From: a virus
Virus record (IMG/VR): IMGVR_UViG_3300025324_000011
Span: 1-64,000 of that record
Strand: one strand, 5' to 3'
Length of the DNA stretch: 64,000 nucleotides
The notes beneath the pieces are model-generated. The model saw only the letters and a list, made by a program, of their open reading frames with translations. It had not been told where the DNA came from and made no database searches. Position 1 is the first letter of the stretch; every line of letters begins with the position of its first letter. Below are positions 23,958 to 32,048 of the stretch, piece by piece. Position numbers and translations under genes: made by a program.

Positions 23958-25234
23958 AGCGATTCCTCCGCTGAATCCTCTCCATCGCTCCGATGAATTC
24001 CGAATTTCTGGACAATCTTGATACCGCTGATCTCTTCGAGAATTCTCTCGCGGCGTTCGATCTGATCTTTATCCTTCTTGTAGAAGTGCTTCAGGAATTT
24101 CTCCGCATTGGAGCGGAGTAGTCCGACAATCTTGAACAATCCGGGTAATTGAGCCTGAGCTGTCTCTAGGTCCGGCGCCTTTGTACGATCGATCCAGATT
24201 TGCGCCAGTCGCTCAGCGGCGTTGTCCTTGAGCGTTGTTTGTTCCTTGGCGATTGATCCGATCATCATGCCGTCAAGCATGATCGGGGATTCTGCGGTTG
24301 CGATCCTCAGCGGCCTCTCCAGTGATTTCGCCGCCGCCATGACAACGGAATAGGTTCGAGCAAGCTCGTCTCGTGTCGTCATGTCGTAGGAGCTTCCCAG
24401 GTAGTCTTTCGCTGGATCGCAAGCATGCAAGTAGGGACACCCGAAACACCGAGGCCCAGGAGAGGCTGGCCGCAATCCATCGGGTCCCTTCTGTTTTTCG
24501 CGAGCCTCTACCTCAGAGATTATATCGCGTTTCCATTGCTCCAGGACGGCGGCGCCCTCCGGCGTGTTAGGGAGAATCGTCAATTCGTACTCCCGCTGCA
24601 ATCGAAAGTTCACCACCACCAAACGCAGCACCTCATGCCCCTTGCCCCAGAGAATCCAAGAAAGGACCGCCTGGATCTTCCGTTGAATCGAGCGCAATTC
24701 GGGCTCGCGCGCCGACCATGCGCTTTTATAATCCTTTACTAGGAGCACGGGGCCGCCTGCATCACCATCTTCCTCATCCCACCACGCGGGCTCGCGCGTA
24801 CCTACGGCATCAACGAGAGCCCGGAGCCATGCCCCGCGACCATACGGACACGGAATCCAATCGCAATTGACCGCAATACCTATCTCGTATTTGAGATCGT
24901 AGGCCAGGGGTTTGGCGGATTGATAGGATAGGGCGAGGTCGCGTCCCTGCCAGACGAGATCCGAGGGAAGCGGCGGCTCCATTTCGCCGAGATAGTTGCG
25001 GCCATCGCGGATCAATCCCTCGCAGGTGCGCTGCGATACTTCCTCAACTTCCTCGGGCTCCAAGTAGCGCTTTCGTTCGGCGGACGCCTTGCCCAAATCC
25101 TCCAAAACGGCATGCGCGCTCACGCCGACCGCGAATATCTCCCGATCGTAGGGGACTTTCGCCTCCATATGGTCAAGCGCCCGCGGACAATTGCGCTCGG
25201 CGAGACGGAGAGAGGTTGAGGACCAGCCGCTCAT
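23954..25234 (-). CDS. Cas4-like PD-(D/E)XK nuclease
   Basis: A 426-aa protein. LAERNCPRALDHME near the start, a catalytic VLLVKDYKS (D-x-K) near residue 170 and a cluster CFGCPYLHAC near 275 fit the PD-(D/E)XK superfamily with an iron-sulfur-type Cys set (one N-terminal, three C-terminal), as in Cas4/AddB nucleases. Likely 5'-3' or end-processing exonuclease in recombination. Linked by TAATG to the upstream gene. No CRISPR array is present. Confidence 0.72.
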   Translation of the reverse strand: MSGWSSTSLRLAERNCPRALDHMEAKVPYDREIFAVGVSAHAVLEDLGKASAERKRYLEPEEVEEVSQRTCEGLIRDGRNYLGEMEPPLPSDLVWQGRDLALSYQSAKPLAYDLKYEIGIAVNCDWIPCPYGRGAWLRALVDAVGTREPAWWDEEDGDAGGPVLLVKDYKSAWSAREPELRSIQRKIQAVLSWILWGKGHEVLRLVVVNFRLQREYELTILPNTPEGAAVLEQWKRDIISEVEAREKQKGPDGLRPASPGPRCFGCPYLHACDPAKDYLGSSYDMTTRDELARTYSVVMAAAKSLERPLRIATAESPIMLDGMMIGSIAKEQTTLKDNAAERLAQIWIDRTKAPDLETAQAQLPGLFKIVGLLRSNAEKFLKHFYKKDKDQIERRERILEEISGIKIVQKFGIHRSDGEDSAEESL

Positions 25235-25467
25235 TACTTGGGCGCGCTTTCTGTTTCGCTGATTATGCCTTCGGCGACGAGGACATCCTGAAGATCATGC
25301 TGTATTTTTTCAAGCTCGGATCTTCGGCCGTCATCGAAAATGAGAGTACAGCAACGGCCCGCACAGTGCGGCCGATGCAATCGCGGAAACAGTCCCTGGT
25401 GTTGCTTGCCGTTATTATCATTTCGATCCCACTTTGTATCATTAAGAATGGTAGTCCACCGTAACAA
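25234..25467 (-). CDS. Small hypothetical protein
   Basis: A 77-aa ORF from a TTG, ending in a TAATG overlap with the nuclease gene. It has a GRCCTLIFDDGRRSELEKI segment. Start uncertain because no strong ribosome site is visible. Confidence 0.4.
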   Translation of the reverse strand: MLRWTTILNDTKWDRNDNNGKQHQGLFPRLHRPHCAGRCCTLIFDDGRRSELEKIQHDLQDVLVAEGIISETESAPK

Positions 25468-26134
25468 CTATCCAGTTTTCTGTCGGCGTCATGGCCTGAA
25501 CGTACTCCGGGGCCATGACGTCCAACGTCTTGAGATAGTCGTTCAGTGCGGCTCCGAAGGTTCCGTCCCAGCTTATTGGCATATAATTGTATCCATTCCA
25601 AACCGATTCGCTGAGCATGAATTTAGGCTCCAGTGCTCCACCCCACTCGTTTTCCGTAAACCCATGTCCAGCGAAAATTACACGTGCGCACTTCAACGTT
25701 CTCGGTGTATCTGCAATGGTCGCGATGTCACCGGAAAGAAACTCGCGGTATTGGTCATTGGAATGCCTGAAGATCGGGCACGGTCCTGCGGCTTCTGGAA
25801 ACATCTCGGTCCATTTATCATCCACCATCGGGATTTGTTTGGCTGGCGACAACTCTTCCTTACCCATATTGAGCGCATAGACGGTTATGCCTTCGTTGCG
25901 AAGCCATTCGTAGAAGGCATCAATCCGATCTTTTCCTAGTCGCTCCATCAATTTGGCACCGGCCCAACGACCGCCGATGACATACCAATCCCAGAAGGCA
26001 ATTCCGCGTGAGTCTTCATCGTCTCTGTTCTCATCGAATGGACTCATGACGGCACTCACGGCGGCGGTAATGTATTCTTCGTCAAGTTCCCTGGAATGAA
26101 GTGGCGGTATTACGATCTCGCAGTGGCAGTGCAT
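25442..26134 (-). CDS. Conserved phage protein of unknown function
   Basis: A 230-aa protein with FWDWYVIGGRWAG, a pattern known from phage proteins of unknown function, and a mixed alpha/beta C-terminal half. Its N-terminus carries HCHCEIVIPP. Confidence 0.6.
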   Translation of the reverse strand: MHCHCEIVIPPLHSRELDEEYITAAVSAVMSPFDENRDDEDSRGIAFWDWYVIGGRWAGAKLMERLGKDRIDAFYEWLRNEGITVYALNMGKEELSPAKQIPMVDDKWTEMFPEAAGPCPIFRHSNDQYREFLSGDIATIADTPRTLKCARVIFAGHGFTENEWGGALEPKFMLSESVWNGYNYMPISWDGTFGAALNDYLKTLDVMAPEYVQAMTPTENWIVVTVDYHS

Positions 26135-26167
26135 CTGATCTCTCCCTCGCGCATGGTTAGAACTTTC

Positions 26168-26452
26168 TCATTCCAAACAACAACCACTCGTACCCTCTGC
26201 GCGCATGAGTTCGCGGATTCCAGATTCCCGATTGAAGCACAAAAACCCACCAGACTCCATATCGCTGCCCGAGAAACGCCAACAAATAGGGTGAAAGTCT
26301 TGCAAGCGAACACCCCGGTTCCACCCCTGAGTACCGCGATATGAAAGCTCGGTGCGCGACCAAACGAAACCGATCTCCTTGCCGCCGAGGAAGACTTGAT
26401 AAGCAGTCCTTCCCCAGGATGGCGGATTGATCTTTTTGAGCTTGAGGTTCAT
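26168..26452 (-). CDS. Small hypothetical protein
   Basis: A 94-aa basic protein from an ATG with AAGGGA upstream. It begins with a beta-rich stretch (TAYQVFLGGKEIGFVW). No family recognised. Confidence 0.5.
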   Translation of the reverse strand: MNLKLKKINPPSWGRTAYQVFLGGKEIGFVWSRTELSYRGTQGWNRGVRLQDFHPICWRFSGSDMESGGFLCFNRESGIRELMRAEGTSGCCLE

Positions 26453-26640
26453 ACCATTCCCTTGACTCTCTCGCATCCTGCCAGGCACCACCGCCCGAAG
26501 AGGGATATCATCTCCCCGATTCCCGTTGCCAGCGGTAGCCGATTTGTTAGCGCAGCGACTGGCAATCAACTGCGGTTTTGTCGACTTCAAATAACGACGG
26601 CAACCGGCAGGATGTCAAAGAGCCAAGAAATGCCCGCGAC

Positions 26641-26850
26641 CTAGTCTCGGTGGTCGCCGCGCGGATCAAGCTGTCCCTCGGTGCCGAAGAAATCCTCATT
26701 GAGCAGATTGTCAAGCAGCACGTTCAGCTCTTCGGCATAAATTTGAGAAAAGCCATCCTTATCCTTCTTCTTCTCTGCGTCGGACTGTTCTGCCATCGCG
26801 CGAAGAACTCTGGATACTGTTGTTTTTGTTACTTTCCGATACTTTGGCAT
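26641..26850 (-). CDS. Small acidic helical protein
   Basis: A 69-aa protein with GGAGGAACTA before the ATG and a TAATG overlap with the next upstream gene. Helical, charged, no family. Confidence 0.55.
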   Translation of the reverse strand: MPKYRKVTKTTVSRVLRAMAEQSDAEKKKDKDGFSQIYAEELNVLLDNLLNEDFFGTEGQLDPRGDHRD

Positions 26851-27005
26851 TAGTTCCTCCGGTTCCAGTCGCCAACGTTATTTTTTGAAAGCATCCCAGA
26901 GAGGACGGCTAGCGCAGCTTTTCCGGTGGGGCTTTGGCTTGCGCCCACTGCGGAGAGCAATCCCGCAATCTCTGAGAGAATTGCGGCGAAGCTAAGCGCT
27001 TCCAT
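26850..27005 (-). CDS. 51-residue hydrophobic small protein
   Basis: An ORF that ends in a TAATG junction with the next gene. The product (starts MEALSFAAILSEIAGLLSAV) is amphipathic with a possible single membrane helix. No good ribosome site is visible. Confidence 0.45.
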   Translation of the reverse strand: MEALSFAAILSEIAGLLSAVGASQSPTGKAALAVLSGMLSKNNVGDWNRRN

Positions 27006-27391
27006 TTAAGACAGTCCGCTAGCGACTCTTTCCGTACCTCCCCGAGCGGCCAGCTCAGGGGGCCTAGATCCCGCTCTGCGCCCGGAACCGGCGAAGACGA
27101 ACCGCCCTCACTGCGACGCTTTCAAAGATCGACAAATTACTTTTCCAGTTCGGCGCTCACGGTGTGCGCGCTCAAAGTCTCCCCCCTCGGTCCGGCGACT
27201 CTGCGGAAGGCCGCCTCGCCTTCGGGGGTTGAGAGAGCAAGGAGCGTATTCCCCTACCCGCCACGAGCCGCAGATTCCACCACTCGCAGCCTCTCGGGGC
27301 TTTTTCGCGTCGCCGTCGCCGTTGACGCGCGCACCGTCAATGCCGAACTCTTCAAGGATTTCAAAGAACCGCCTCTCCGTTTCTAGAGGAG
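27006..27391. other. Untranslated leader or decayed coding region
   Basis: About 390 bases between the minus promoter and the first supported ATG. A minus frame (27108 to about 27384) is open with coding-like sequence (FFEILEEFGIDGARVNGDGD) but has no start codon and a stop just upstream; a 36-codon TTG ORF with GGAGAGG upstream overlaps it. I see no convincing gene. Confidence 0.4.
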
Positions 27392-27420
27392 ACTATACGG
27401 CAAAACTTCAGCTCTGTCAA
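27392..27420 (-). promoter_or_regulatory. Sigma70-type promoter, minus strand
   Basis: TTGACA, 17-nt spacer, TATAGT. It is the only strong promoter for the 20035-27005 minus cluster. Confidence 0.7.
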
Positions 27421-27478
27421 GTAGCCCCACAGAACAGCGCTATCTAGAGGACGCGCGGCCACCTCGGATCGTGCCAGC

Positions 27479-27507
27479 TTGACATGACGGCATGTCGATG
27501 CTATGGT
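27479..27507 (+). promoter_or_regulatory. Sigma70-type promoter, plus strand, leaderless layout
   Basis: TTGACA, 17-nt spacer, TATGGT, then 7 nt and ATG. It diverges from the minus promoter at 27392 and marks the orientation switch. Confidence 0.68.
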
Positions 27508-27514
27508 ATGCGGC

Positions 27515-27778
27515 ATGAGCAAGCGAGACGCAACTACCGAACTGGTCGCCTGGTGTTCTTCTGCTCGCACCAGGGCGGCGAGGACCGCCATGAGCTTTGA
27601 TCCCTACTGCGAGACCTGCCGCTCTGCAAGCCCCGCAGCCTCCTACCCTTGTACCCGTCTCCGCGGAATGGTCGCCGCGGTATCCGCCCGGATTATCTCG
27701 GCGGCGGGTCTCGCAGTGGGGATCAAAGCGCCTCTAGCGAGATACCGGAGATGTCATCGTGAGGAAACCCATGGCTGA
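27515..27778 (+). CDS. Small hypothetical protein, probably leaderless
   Basis: An 87-aa ORF whose ATG falls at the predicted transcription start. The product contains YCETCRS. A second small ORF (27508-27600) overlaps in another frame but starts before the expected +1. It overlaps the next gene by eight bases. Confidence 0.4.
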   Translation: MSKRDATTELVAWCSSARTRAARTAMSFDPYCETCRSASPAASYPCTRLRGMVAAVSARIISAAGLAVGIKAPLARYRRCHREETHG

Positions 27779-28010
27779 CCGCTCCCTACTACACCTCTCG
27801 CAGTTGCACGACTTCGTGGCATTTGCAAGGGGTCTCGGCTACGTGGAGGAGCCCACCAAGGGGCTTTACGAGGTGCTGCGGCTTCGGCACAGGACGCTAC
27901 CAGTGCTAATCTACCACCGCCGCACCGGGGCAGACCACGCCTCGGCCGAGGGAGATGGTCTTCGGCTCGTCCGGGCATTTTTGCGCAGCAAAAAAGAAAC
28001 CACGGTATGA
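27771..28010 (+). CDS. Small hypothetical protein
   Basis: A 79-aa protein; GAGGAAA lies five bases before the chosen ATG. It has a HDFVAFARGLGYVEEP region with a beta strand LYEVLRL. Connected to the next gene by ATGA. Confidence 0.6.
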   Translation: MADRSLLHLSQLHDFVAFARGLGYVEEPTKGLYEVLRLRHRTLPVLIYHRRTGADHASAEGDGLRLVRAFLRSKKETTV

Positions 28011-28165
28011 CAATCACGCATGACGCCCTTGTCAAGATTGCCGGCCGGTGGCTCAAAACGACTGTCGGCTGCACGGTTGTCCTGACTGAGCTGGTGACGA
28101 CGGCGCAGGAGGGTGATGCCATCGAAAAACATCTCGGTGATTTATCTCTGGGCAGGGAGGAATAA
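28007..28165 (+). CDS. Truncated nuclease N-terminus (MmcB/VRR-NUC-like start)
   Basis: A 52-aa ORF. HDALVKIAGRWLKTTVGCTV, then TELVT and GDAI, looks like the opening of phage PD-(D/E)XK nucleases (pattern H.ELV..A.RWL....GC.VVLTE). The usual continuation is absent and the frame ends after a short acidic tail. ATGA and TAAATG junctions on both sides suggest it is still translated. Confidence 0.45.
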   Translation: MTITHDALVKIAGRWLKTTVGCTVVLTELVTTAQEGDAIEKHLGDLSLGREE

Positions 28166-28486
28166 ATGACGGATGAAGAACTCGCCGCGTTACAATCCGA
28201 GGTATGTGCGGCCGAAAGCGTCCATGCGGAGATGCGAGCGAGACTGGATACCGAGCTTCTCCGGCGCGCCCAGGAAGCGTGCCTCCTCAAGGTGGGCGAC
28301 ATCGTCGGTGCATTAAACTACAAACAAAAGCCCGATTATGTTATCACTCGCATCGGCATATCATATGGTAGGGTCGCCGTTTACGGCCGCCGCATCCTCA
28401 AATCTGGAGATCTCGGGAAGGCGGAAAGAAAGATCTGGTGGAAAGTAGAAAAGATTGGATACCGAGGGATTCTCGGTGGCGTGTAG
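28166..28486 (+). CDS. Hypothetical protein
   Basis: A 106-aa protein with GGAGGAATAA before the ATG. An N-terminal helix and a beta-rich C-terminal half (VGDIVGALN, DYVITRIGISYGRVAVYG). Confidence 0.6.
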   Translation: MTDEELAALQSEVCAAESVHAEMRARLDTELLRRAQEACLLKVGDIVGALNYKQKPDYVITRIGISYGRVAVYGRRILKSGDLGKAERKIWWKVEKIGYRGILGGV

Positions 28487-28487
28487 T

Positions 28488-28649
28488 TTGACGACGCGAC
28501 TTCAACGGGAGCAAACCGCCCAGAATGGGACGGCGGCTCAGGGAGACATAGAGAATGCAATGGTTAGAGCAGCACTCGCTGATCCAATGATCCGCGCACG
28601 CTGGCTTGCAAGACACAGAGCAATGGTAGAGAGGGCGGAGAAATTATGA
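28488..28649 (+). CDS. Small hypothetical protein
   Basis: A 53-aa ORF in the frame whose stop overlaps the next ATG. The likely start is a TTG just after the previous stop; an internal ATG at MVRAALADP is an alternative. Helical. Confidence 0.35.
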   Translation: MTTRLQREQTAQNGTAAQGDIENAMVRAALADPMIRARWLARHRAMVERAEKL

Positions 28650-28972
28650 CGGACAAAAACCACGCCGAGGTTGCCGACGAAGAGAGAATCGCCGAGCTCG
28701 CGCTGCGCTACACCGTCGCAATGCATCGAATGCAAACCGGCGTCGCACTGTTGATGAACTTCGATCCGAAACCTACCGAACCGAAGCACCTGCGCGTAGG
28801 CGTCAACAGCGCAATGTCGGATCAGGCGGCGCTTGCAAATCTGTTGATCGCGAAGGGCATCATCTCGCGGCTTGAATATGCCGAAGCTGTTGCAGAATCA
28901 GCCGAGCAAGAGGCGGCACACTACGAAAAGAAAATCAGGGAAATCTACGGCGATAAGATTTCTCTCGGATGA
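28646..28972 (+). CDS. Hypothetical helical protein
   Basis: A 108-aa protein, mostly helical, with long stretches of Ala, Glu and Lys near the C-terminus. No family recognised. Confidence 0.6.
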   Translation: MTDKNHAEVADEERIAELALRYTVAMHRMQTGVALLMNFDPKPTEPKHLRVGVNSAMSDQAALANLLIAKGIISRLEYAEAVAESAEQEAAHYEKKIREIYGDKISLG

Positions 28973-28991
28973 GAAAGGCGGAGAAGTTCAA

Positions 28992-29213
28992 ATGAACGAA
29001 CGTCAAGCAGCCTTCCTTGAATCGGCGCGCCTTGCCGCTGGGAAGACTGATAAATGCCAGATCAAGAATGGTCCCCAGAATGGCCGGTTATCGCTGGTTT
29101 CTATTGGTTCTACGGCGAGCGCTTTACTGGCGACCCTAGAGAAATCAGGCTTGTGCAGGTCCGTCACTATGGAACTAGCACTCCGTTTTATATCACAGAG
29201 GGTGGATTTCTAA
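28992..29213 (+). CDS. Small ORF overlapping the next gene
   Basis: A 73-aa ORF starting with a good GGCGGAGAAG site and a plausible N-terminus (MNERQAAFLESARLAAGKTDK). Its second half lies antiphase to a clearer gene, so only the first 20 residues look natural; it may be a truncated gene. Confidence 0.35.
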   Translation: MNERQAAFLESARLAAGKTDKCQIKNGPQNGRLSLVSIGSTASALLATLEKSGLCRSVTMELALRFISQRVDF

Positions 29214-29287
29214 GTCGATCGGAAGCCGCTGGCCTTTGGATGATCGCCTCGCTTCCATCGCCGCCCGCAGAGGGAAGAATAACGTGA
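29054..29287 (+). CDS. Small phage protein with WPVIAGFYWFYG motif
   Basis: A 77-aa protein beginning with EWPVIAGFYWFYG, a beta-rich pattern common in short phage proteins of unknown function. Linked to the next gene by GTGA. Confidence 0.55.
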   Translation: MPDQEWSPEWPVIAGFYWFYGERFTGDPREIRLVQVRHYGTSTPFYITEGGFLSRSEAAGLWMIASLPSPPAEGRIT

Positions 29288-29487
29288 ACAATGAATCCAC
29301 ATTGCGGATGAAGCGCAAGGAAATGAATCTCTCAATCGAGGATATGGCCCATCTCCTCGGATGCTCGCCGGGGCATGTCTCCCGATTGGAACGCCGCAAG
29401 GCTGGCGCTCAATCTCCAGAGAACATCATGCGCCTTTCCAAGCGTTACGGCCTGTCAATCGAGCAGGTGGTAAGGAGTCTGTCATGA
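29284..29487 (+). CDS. Xre-family HTH regulator
   Basis: A 67-aa helix-turn-helix protein starting at GTG: KRKEMNLSIEDMAHLLGCSP, GHVSRLERRKAG, then MRLSKRYGLSIEQVV. Single-domain Cro/CI type. It may govern this early plus-strand cluster. Confidence 0.75.
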   Translation: MNNESTLRMKRKEMNLSIEDMAHLLGCSPGHVSRLERRKAGAQSPENIMRLSKRYGLSIEQVVRSLS

Positions 29488-29711
29488 TGACGTTTCATGA
29501 GTCGATGAACATGGAAGGCGAGATCGATCGGCATCTCTCGAAGCTCAACAAGTTTCTAATGTCAACACAGGAGGAACGAGATGGAGGTCAATGCCCGGTC
29601 TTTGATGGAGGCGACGCTTTTCGAGATCGCCTGCCGAGTAGTTCACTGCGTGACCACTCGCGAGGCGGCCATGAATTCGATTCCGACGACCTACGGCGTC
29701 ACCCGCCGTAG
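29484..29711 (+). CDS. Small ORF, partly overlapping the next gene
   Basis: A 75-aa ORF coupled by ATGA to the regulator. The first 35 residues (MMTFHESMNMEGEIDRHLSK) look coding; the rest overlaps the next gene in another frame. Confidence 0.4.
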   Translation: MMTFHESMNMEGEIDRHLSKLNKFLMSTQEERDGGQCPVFDGGDAFRDRLPSSSLRDHSRGGHEFDSDDLRRHPP

Positions 29712-29847
29712 GTGGGGTGACCTCAGCGTGACGGAGCAATACGAGATTGCGAGGTCGGTGCAATCCGCGCTCGAAGGTACGGCGACAGACGATCTCCTGA
29801 GCACCGTCGTTCTTGCTGTCTTCGATCGGGAGAAAACCGATGTCTGA
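29581..29847 (+). CDS. Hypothetical protein
   Basis: An 88-aa helical protein from an ATG with AGGAGGAACGAG upstream. No family recognised. Confidence 0.55.
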   Translation: MEVNARSLMEATLFEIACRVVHCVTTREAAMNSIPTTYGVTRRRWGDLSVTEQYEIARSVQSALEGTATDDLLSTVVLAVFDREKTDV

Positions 29848-30028
29848 TCTTTACAAAGTAGTGCTCTGGGGTGGCCGCCAGATGCTTTGTTGCAGGGAAT
29901 GCGGCCAATGCTTCGGCGCTCTCCATTGGGGTGGCGGTGGAAACAAGCCGAAATGTTCTCTCTGGGGATCTGAAGCGGTCCCTGATTCTGCCTTTGATCG
30001 ATTAGAGAAAAGAGAATCAAGCAAATGA
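29840..30028 (+). CDS. Small zinc-binding protein
   Basis: A 62-aa protein with LCCRECGQCF and CSLWG, consistent with a zinc knuckle. ATGA overlap with the J-domain gene. Confidence 0.5.
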   Translation: MSDLYKVVLWGGRQMLCCRECGQCFGALHWGGGGNKPKCSLWGSEAVPDSAFDRLEKRESSK

Positions 30029-31005
30029 ACCGCGAGGACGCCATTCTCTTGATTGAAAGGGCATCGAGCCCGTTGGAACTTTTCCCTAATCGGGAGTTGG
30101 CGCAGAAACTTTACCATCGGTTGGCAAGGCTCTGTCATCCAGATGTCGCAGGTCGCGGTGGACGTGCCGAAGCCGCATTCATCAAGGCGAGCAAACTATG
30201 GGCGCAGTATAACGATAACGGCAACAAATCATCCATGAACGCTATCGCTGAATGGGAGATCGTTCGTCCGCTCGCTCGCGGAGGAATTGCCGATTTGTTT
30301 TGCGTCTGTAAAAACGAAATAAGCGGTCTCTTGAAAATAGCGCGACGGCCAGAAGACAATGATCTGCTGGTCAAGGAAGAGGAGCACCTAGGACTACTGC
30401 GCGCAGATTCACGTTGCGGATCGTTTGCTCGTTTTCTTCCCGTCGTGCTTGATGTTTTCGAGGCATCTAACCGCCGCGCCCTAGTCTTTGCTTTCGCGCC
30501 TGATCTGCTGTCGTTGAATGCGATTAAGGCGCAGTTGCCAAGGGCAGTTCCATTCCATCATATTATATGGATGGTCAATCGGGCGCTAGAAATACTCGGA
30601 TACGCCCATCAAATCGGGATTATTCACGGAGGCATTCTGCCGCATCATCTGCTATATCGCTTGGCGGATCATGGTTTAGTGTTGATCGATTGGTCATGTT
30701 CCGTGCGATTCCCTGGCGATCAACACATACCGCTATTGGTGAAGCGATGGATTGAACACTATCCGAAAGAGGTGAAGAATCGCGACGCCTATATTGCCAC
30801 GGATCTCTACATGACAATGAGGTCAGCGCAATGGGCCGCCGACCGCATTCCCAGTCGATTCCGCGCGTTATTCGATTGGTGTCTCGCAGAATCACCGGCG
30901 GCTAGACCACATGACGCATGGGAGCTTCAAGACCGCTGGCGAAAGCTTGCGGAAGAAGAATACGGTAAACCAACTTTCATGCATCTGAATATCCCGATGC
31001 ATTAG
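30025..31005 (+). CDS. J-domain fused to protein-kinase-like fold, possible pseudokinase
   Basis: A 326-aa protein. Residues 1-60 form a DnaJ-like J domain (KLYHRLARLCHPDVAG, AFIKASKLW) with the HPD loop intact. Residues 70-310 have a kinase outline: glycine-rich ARGGIADLF, a Lys in GLLKIARR, a catalytic-loop region IIHGGILPHHLL and a DWS in place of DFG. The HRD Asp and the loop Lys are missing, so catalysis is doubtful. It stands 24 nt before a VWA protein that overlaps a PurA-like gene. I infer recruitment of Hsp70 to a partner. Confidence 0.68.
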   Translation: MNREDAILLIERASSPLELFPNRELAQKLYHRLARLCHPDVAGRGGRAEAAFIKASKLWAQYNDNGNKSSMNAIAEWEIVRPLARGGIADLFCVCKNEISGLLKIARRPEDNDLLVKEEEHLGLLRADSRCGSFARFLPVVLDVFEASNRRALVFAFAPDLLSLNAIKAQLPRAVPFHHIIWMVNRALEILGYAHQIGIIHGGILPHHLLYRLADHGLVLIDWSCSVRFPGDQHIPLLVKRWIEHYPKEVKNRDAYIATDLYMTMRSAQWAADRIPSRFRALFDWCLAESPAARPHDAWELQDRWRKLAEEEYGKPTFMHLNIPMH

Positions 31006-31028
31006 TTTCCACGAAAGGAGAACGAAAC

Positions 31029-32048
31029 ATGGGCGGTTCAAGCTACTCTCACGATGCATACTCAGCACGTGCGGCGTTTCGCGTTGCAAGCGCTACTCCA
31101 GTGTTCAAGCATGACTCAGACGTCCGCACGGGTAAGGCCGCTGCCGCCGTGCATGCCAACCTGAATCCCTATAACGTCAAACTGCGGGAAAGCCGGGATT
31201 CCGAAGAGCATGCAACAACGATCCCGATCGGCATTCTACTCGACACCACTGGCAGTATGGCTGAGGTGCCGAAAATCATCGAAGCGCGTTTGCCGCGTCT
31301 CATGGGATCATTTCTCGACGACAAGGCGAGCGGGAAGCGGTATCTCGGCGATGGATATCCCGCCATCCTCATCGGCGCAGTAGATGATTACGATGCTCAA
31401 ATCCGATGCGGCTACTCGCCGTCCGCTTCTGGATGTCTTCAGGTCGGACAATTCGAGAGCGGCATTGAAATCGACAACGATCTAGAGCGCCTGTGGCTCA
31501 CTGGTCACGGAGGGGGCACTTACGAGGAATCATATCAGCTCGGCATCTACTTCTTCGCTCGCCATACAGCACATGATCACTTCGAGAAGCGCGGCAGAAA
31601 GGGGTATCTATTCATCATCGGAGATGAGCACGCCTACGGAACGGTTGCCGCCTCAGAGGTCAAGGATGTTATCGGCGACACCATACAAGCAGATATTCCG
31701 CTCGCAAGCATCCTCGCTGAGGCTGGCCGCTTGTATCACACATTCTTTATCCTCCCGAATTTGACGCAACATTACGGAGACGGTAATCTCCGCGCCTACT
31801 GGATGAAACTGATCGGTCAACAAAACGTGATTCTCTTGGACGATCCAGAGAAGGTCTGCGAAGCAATCGTCTCGGCGGTTGCTCTCTGCGAGAGGCACGT
31901 CGGGATTGCGGATCTAGTTGGTGACGGCGTTGCCTCTGGAATCGAGAATGCGCTGGTGCCGCTGTCTGCATCTACGGCAGTTGCGCGCTTCAGTGCTGAC
32001 GCCCTGCCAGTCATAGATGGCGAAGGCGGCGAGATCGATCGCCTATGA
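31029..32048 (+). CDS. VWA (von Willebrand factor A) domain protein
   Basis: A 339-aa protein with a MIDAS motif IGILLDTTGSMAEVP (DxTxS, about residue 70), a Thr in LTGHGGGTYEESYQL and an Asp in IIGDEHAYG, which together bind a divalent metal in VWA folds. GAAAGGAGAA precedes the ATG. VWA proteins paired with kinases occur in Ter-type stress systems. It ends in an ATGA overlap with the adenylosuccinate-synthetase-like gene. Confidence 0.78.
   Translation: MGGSSYSHDAYSARAAFRVASATPVFKHDSDVRTGKAAAAVHANLNPYNVKLRESRDSEEHATTIPIGILLDTTGSMAEVPKIIEARLPRLMGSFLDDKASGKRYLGDGYPAILIGAVDDYDAQIRCGYSPSASGCLQVGQFESGIEIDNDLERLWLTGHGGGTYEESYQLGIYFFARHTAHDHFEKRGRKGYLFIIGDEHAYGTVAASEVKDVIGDTIQADIPLASILAEAGRLYHTFFILPNLTQHYGDGNLRAYWMKLIGQQNVILLDDPEKVCEAIVSAVALCERHVGIADLVGDGVASGIENALVPLSASTAVARFSADALPVIDGEGGEIDRL

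Noticed and set aside
27162-27386. Plus-strand frame in the divergent leader region
   Set aside because: No ribosome site, opposite to the minus promoter and of shadow-like composition.
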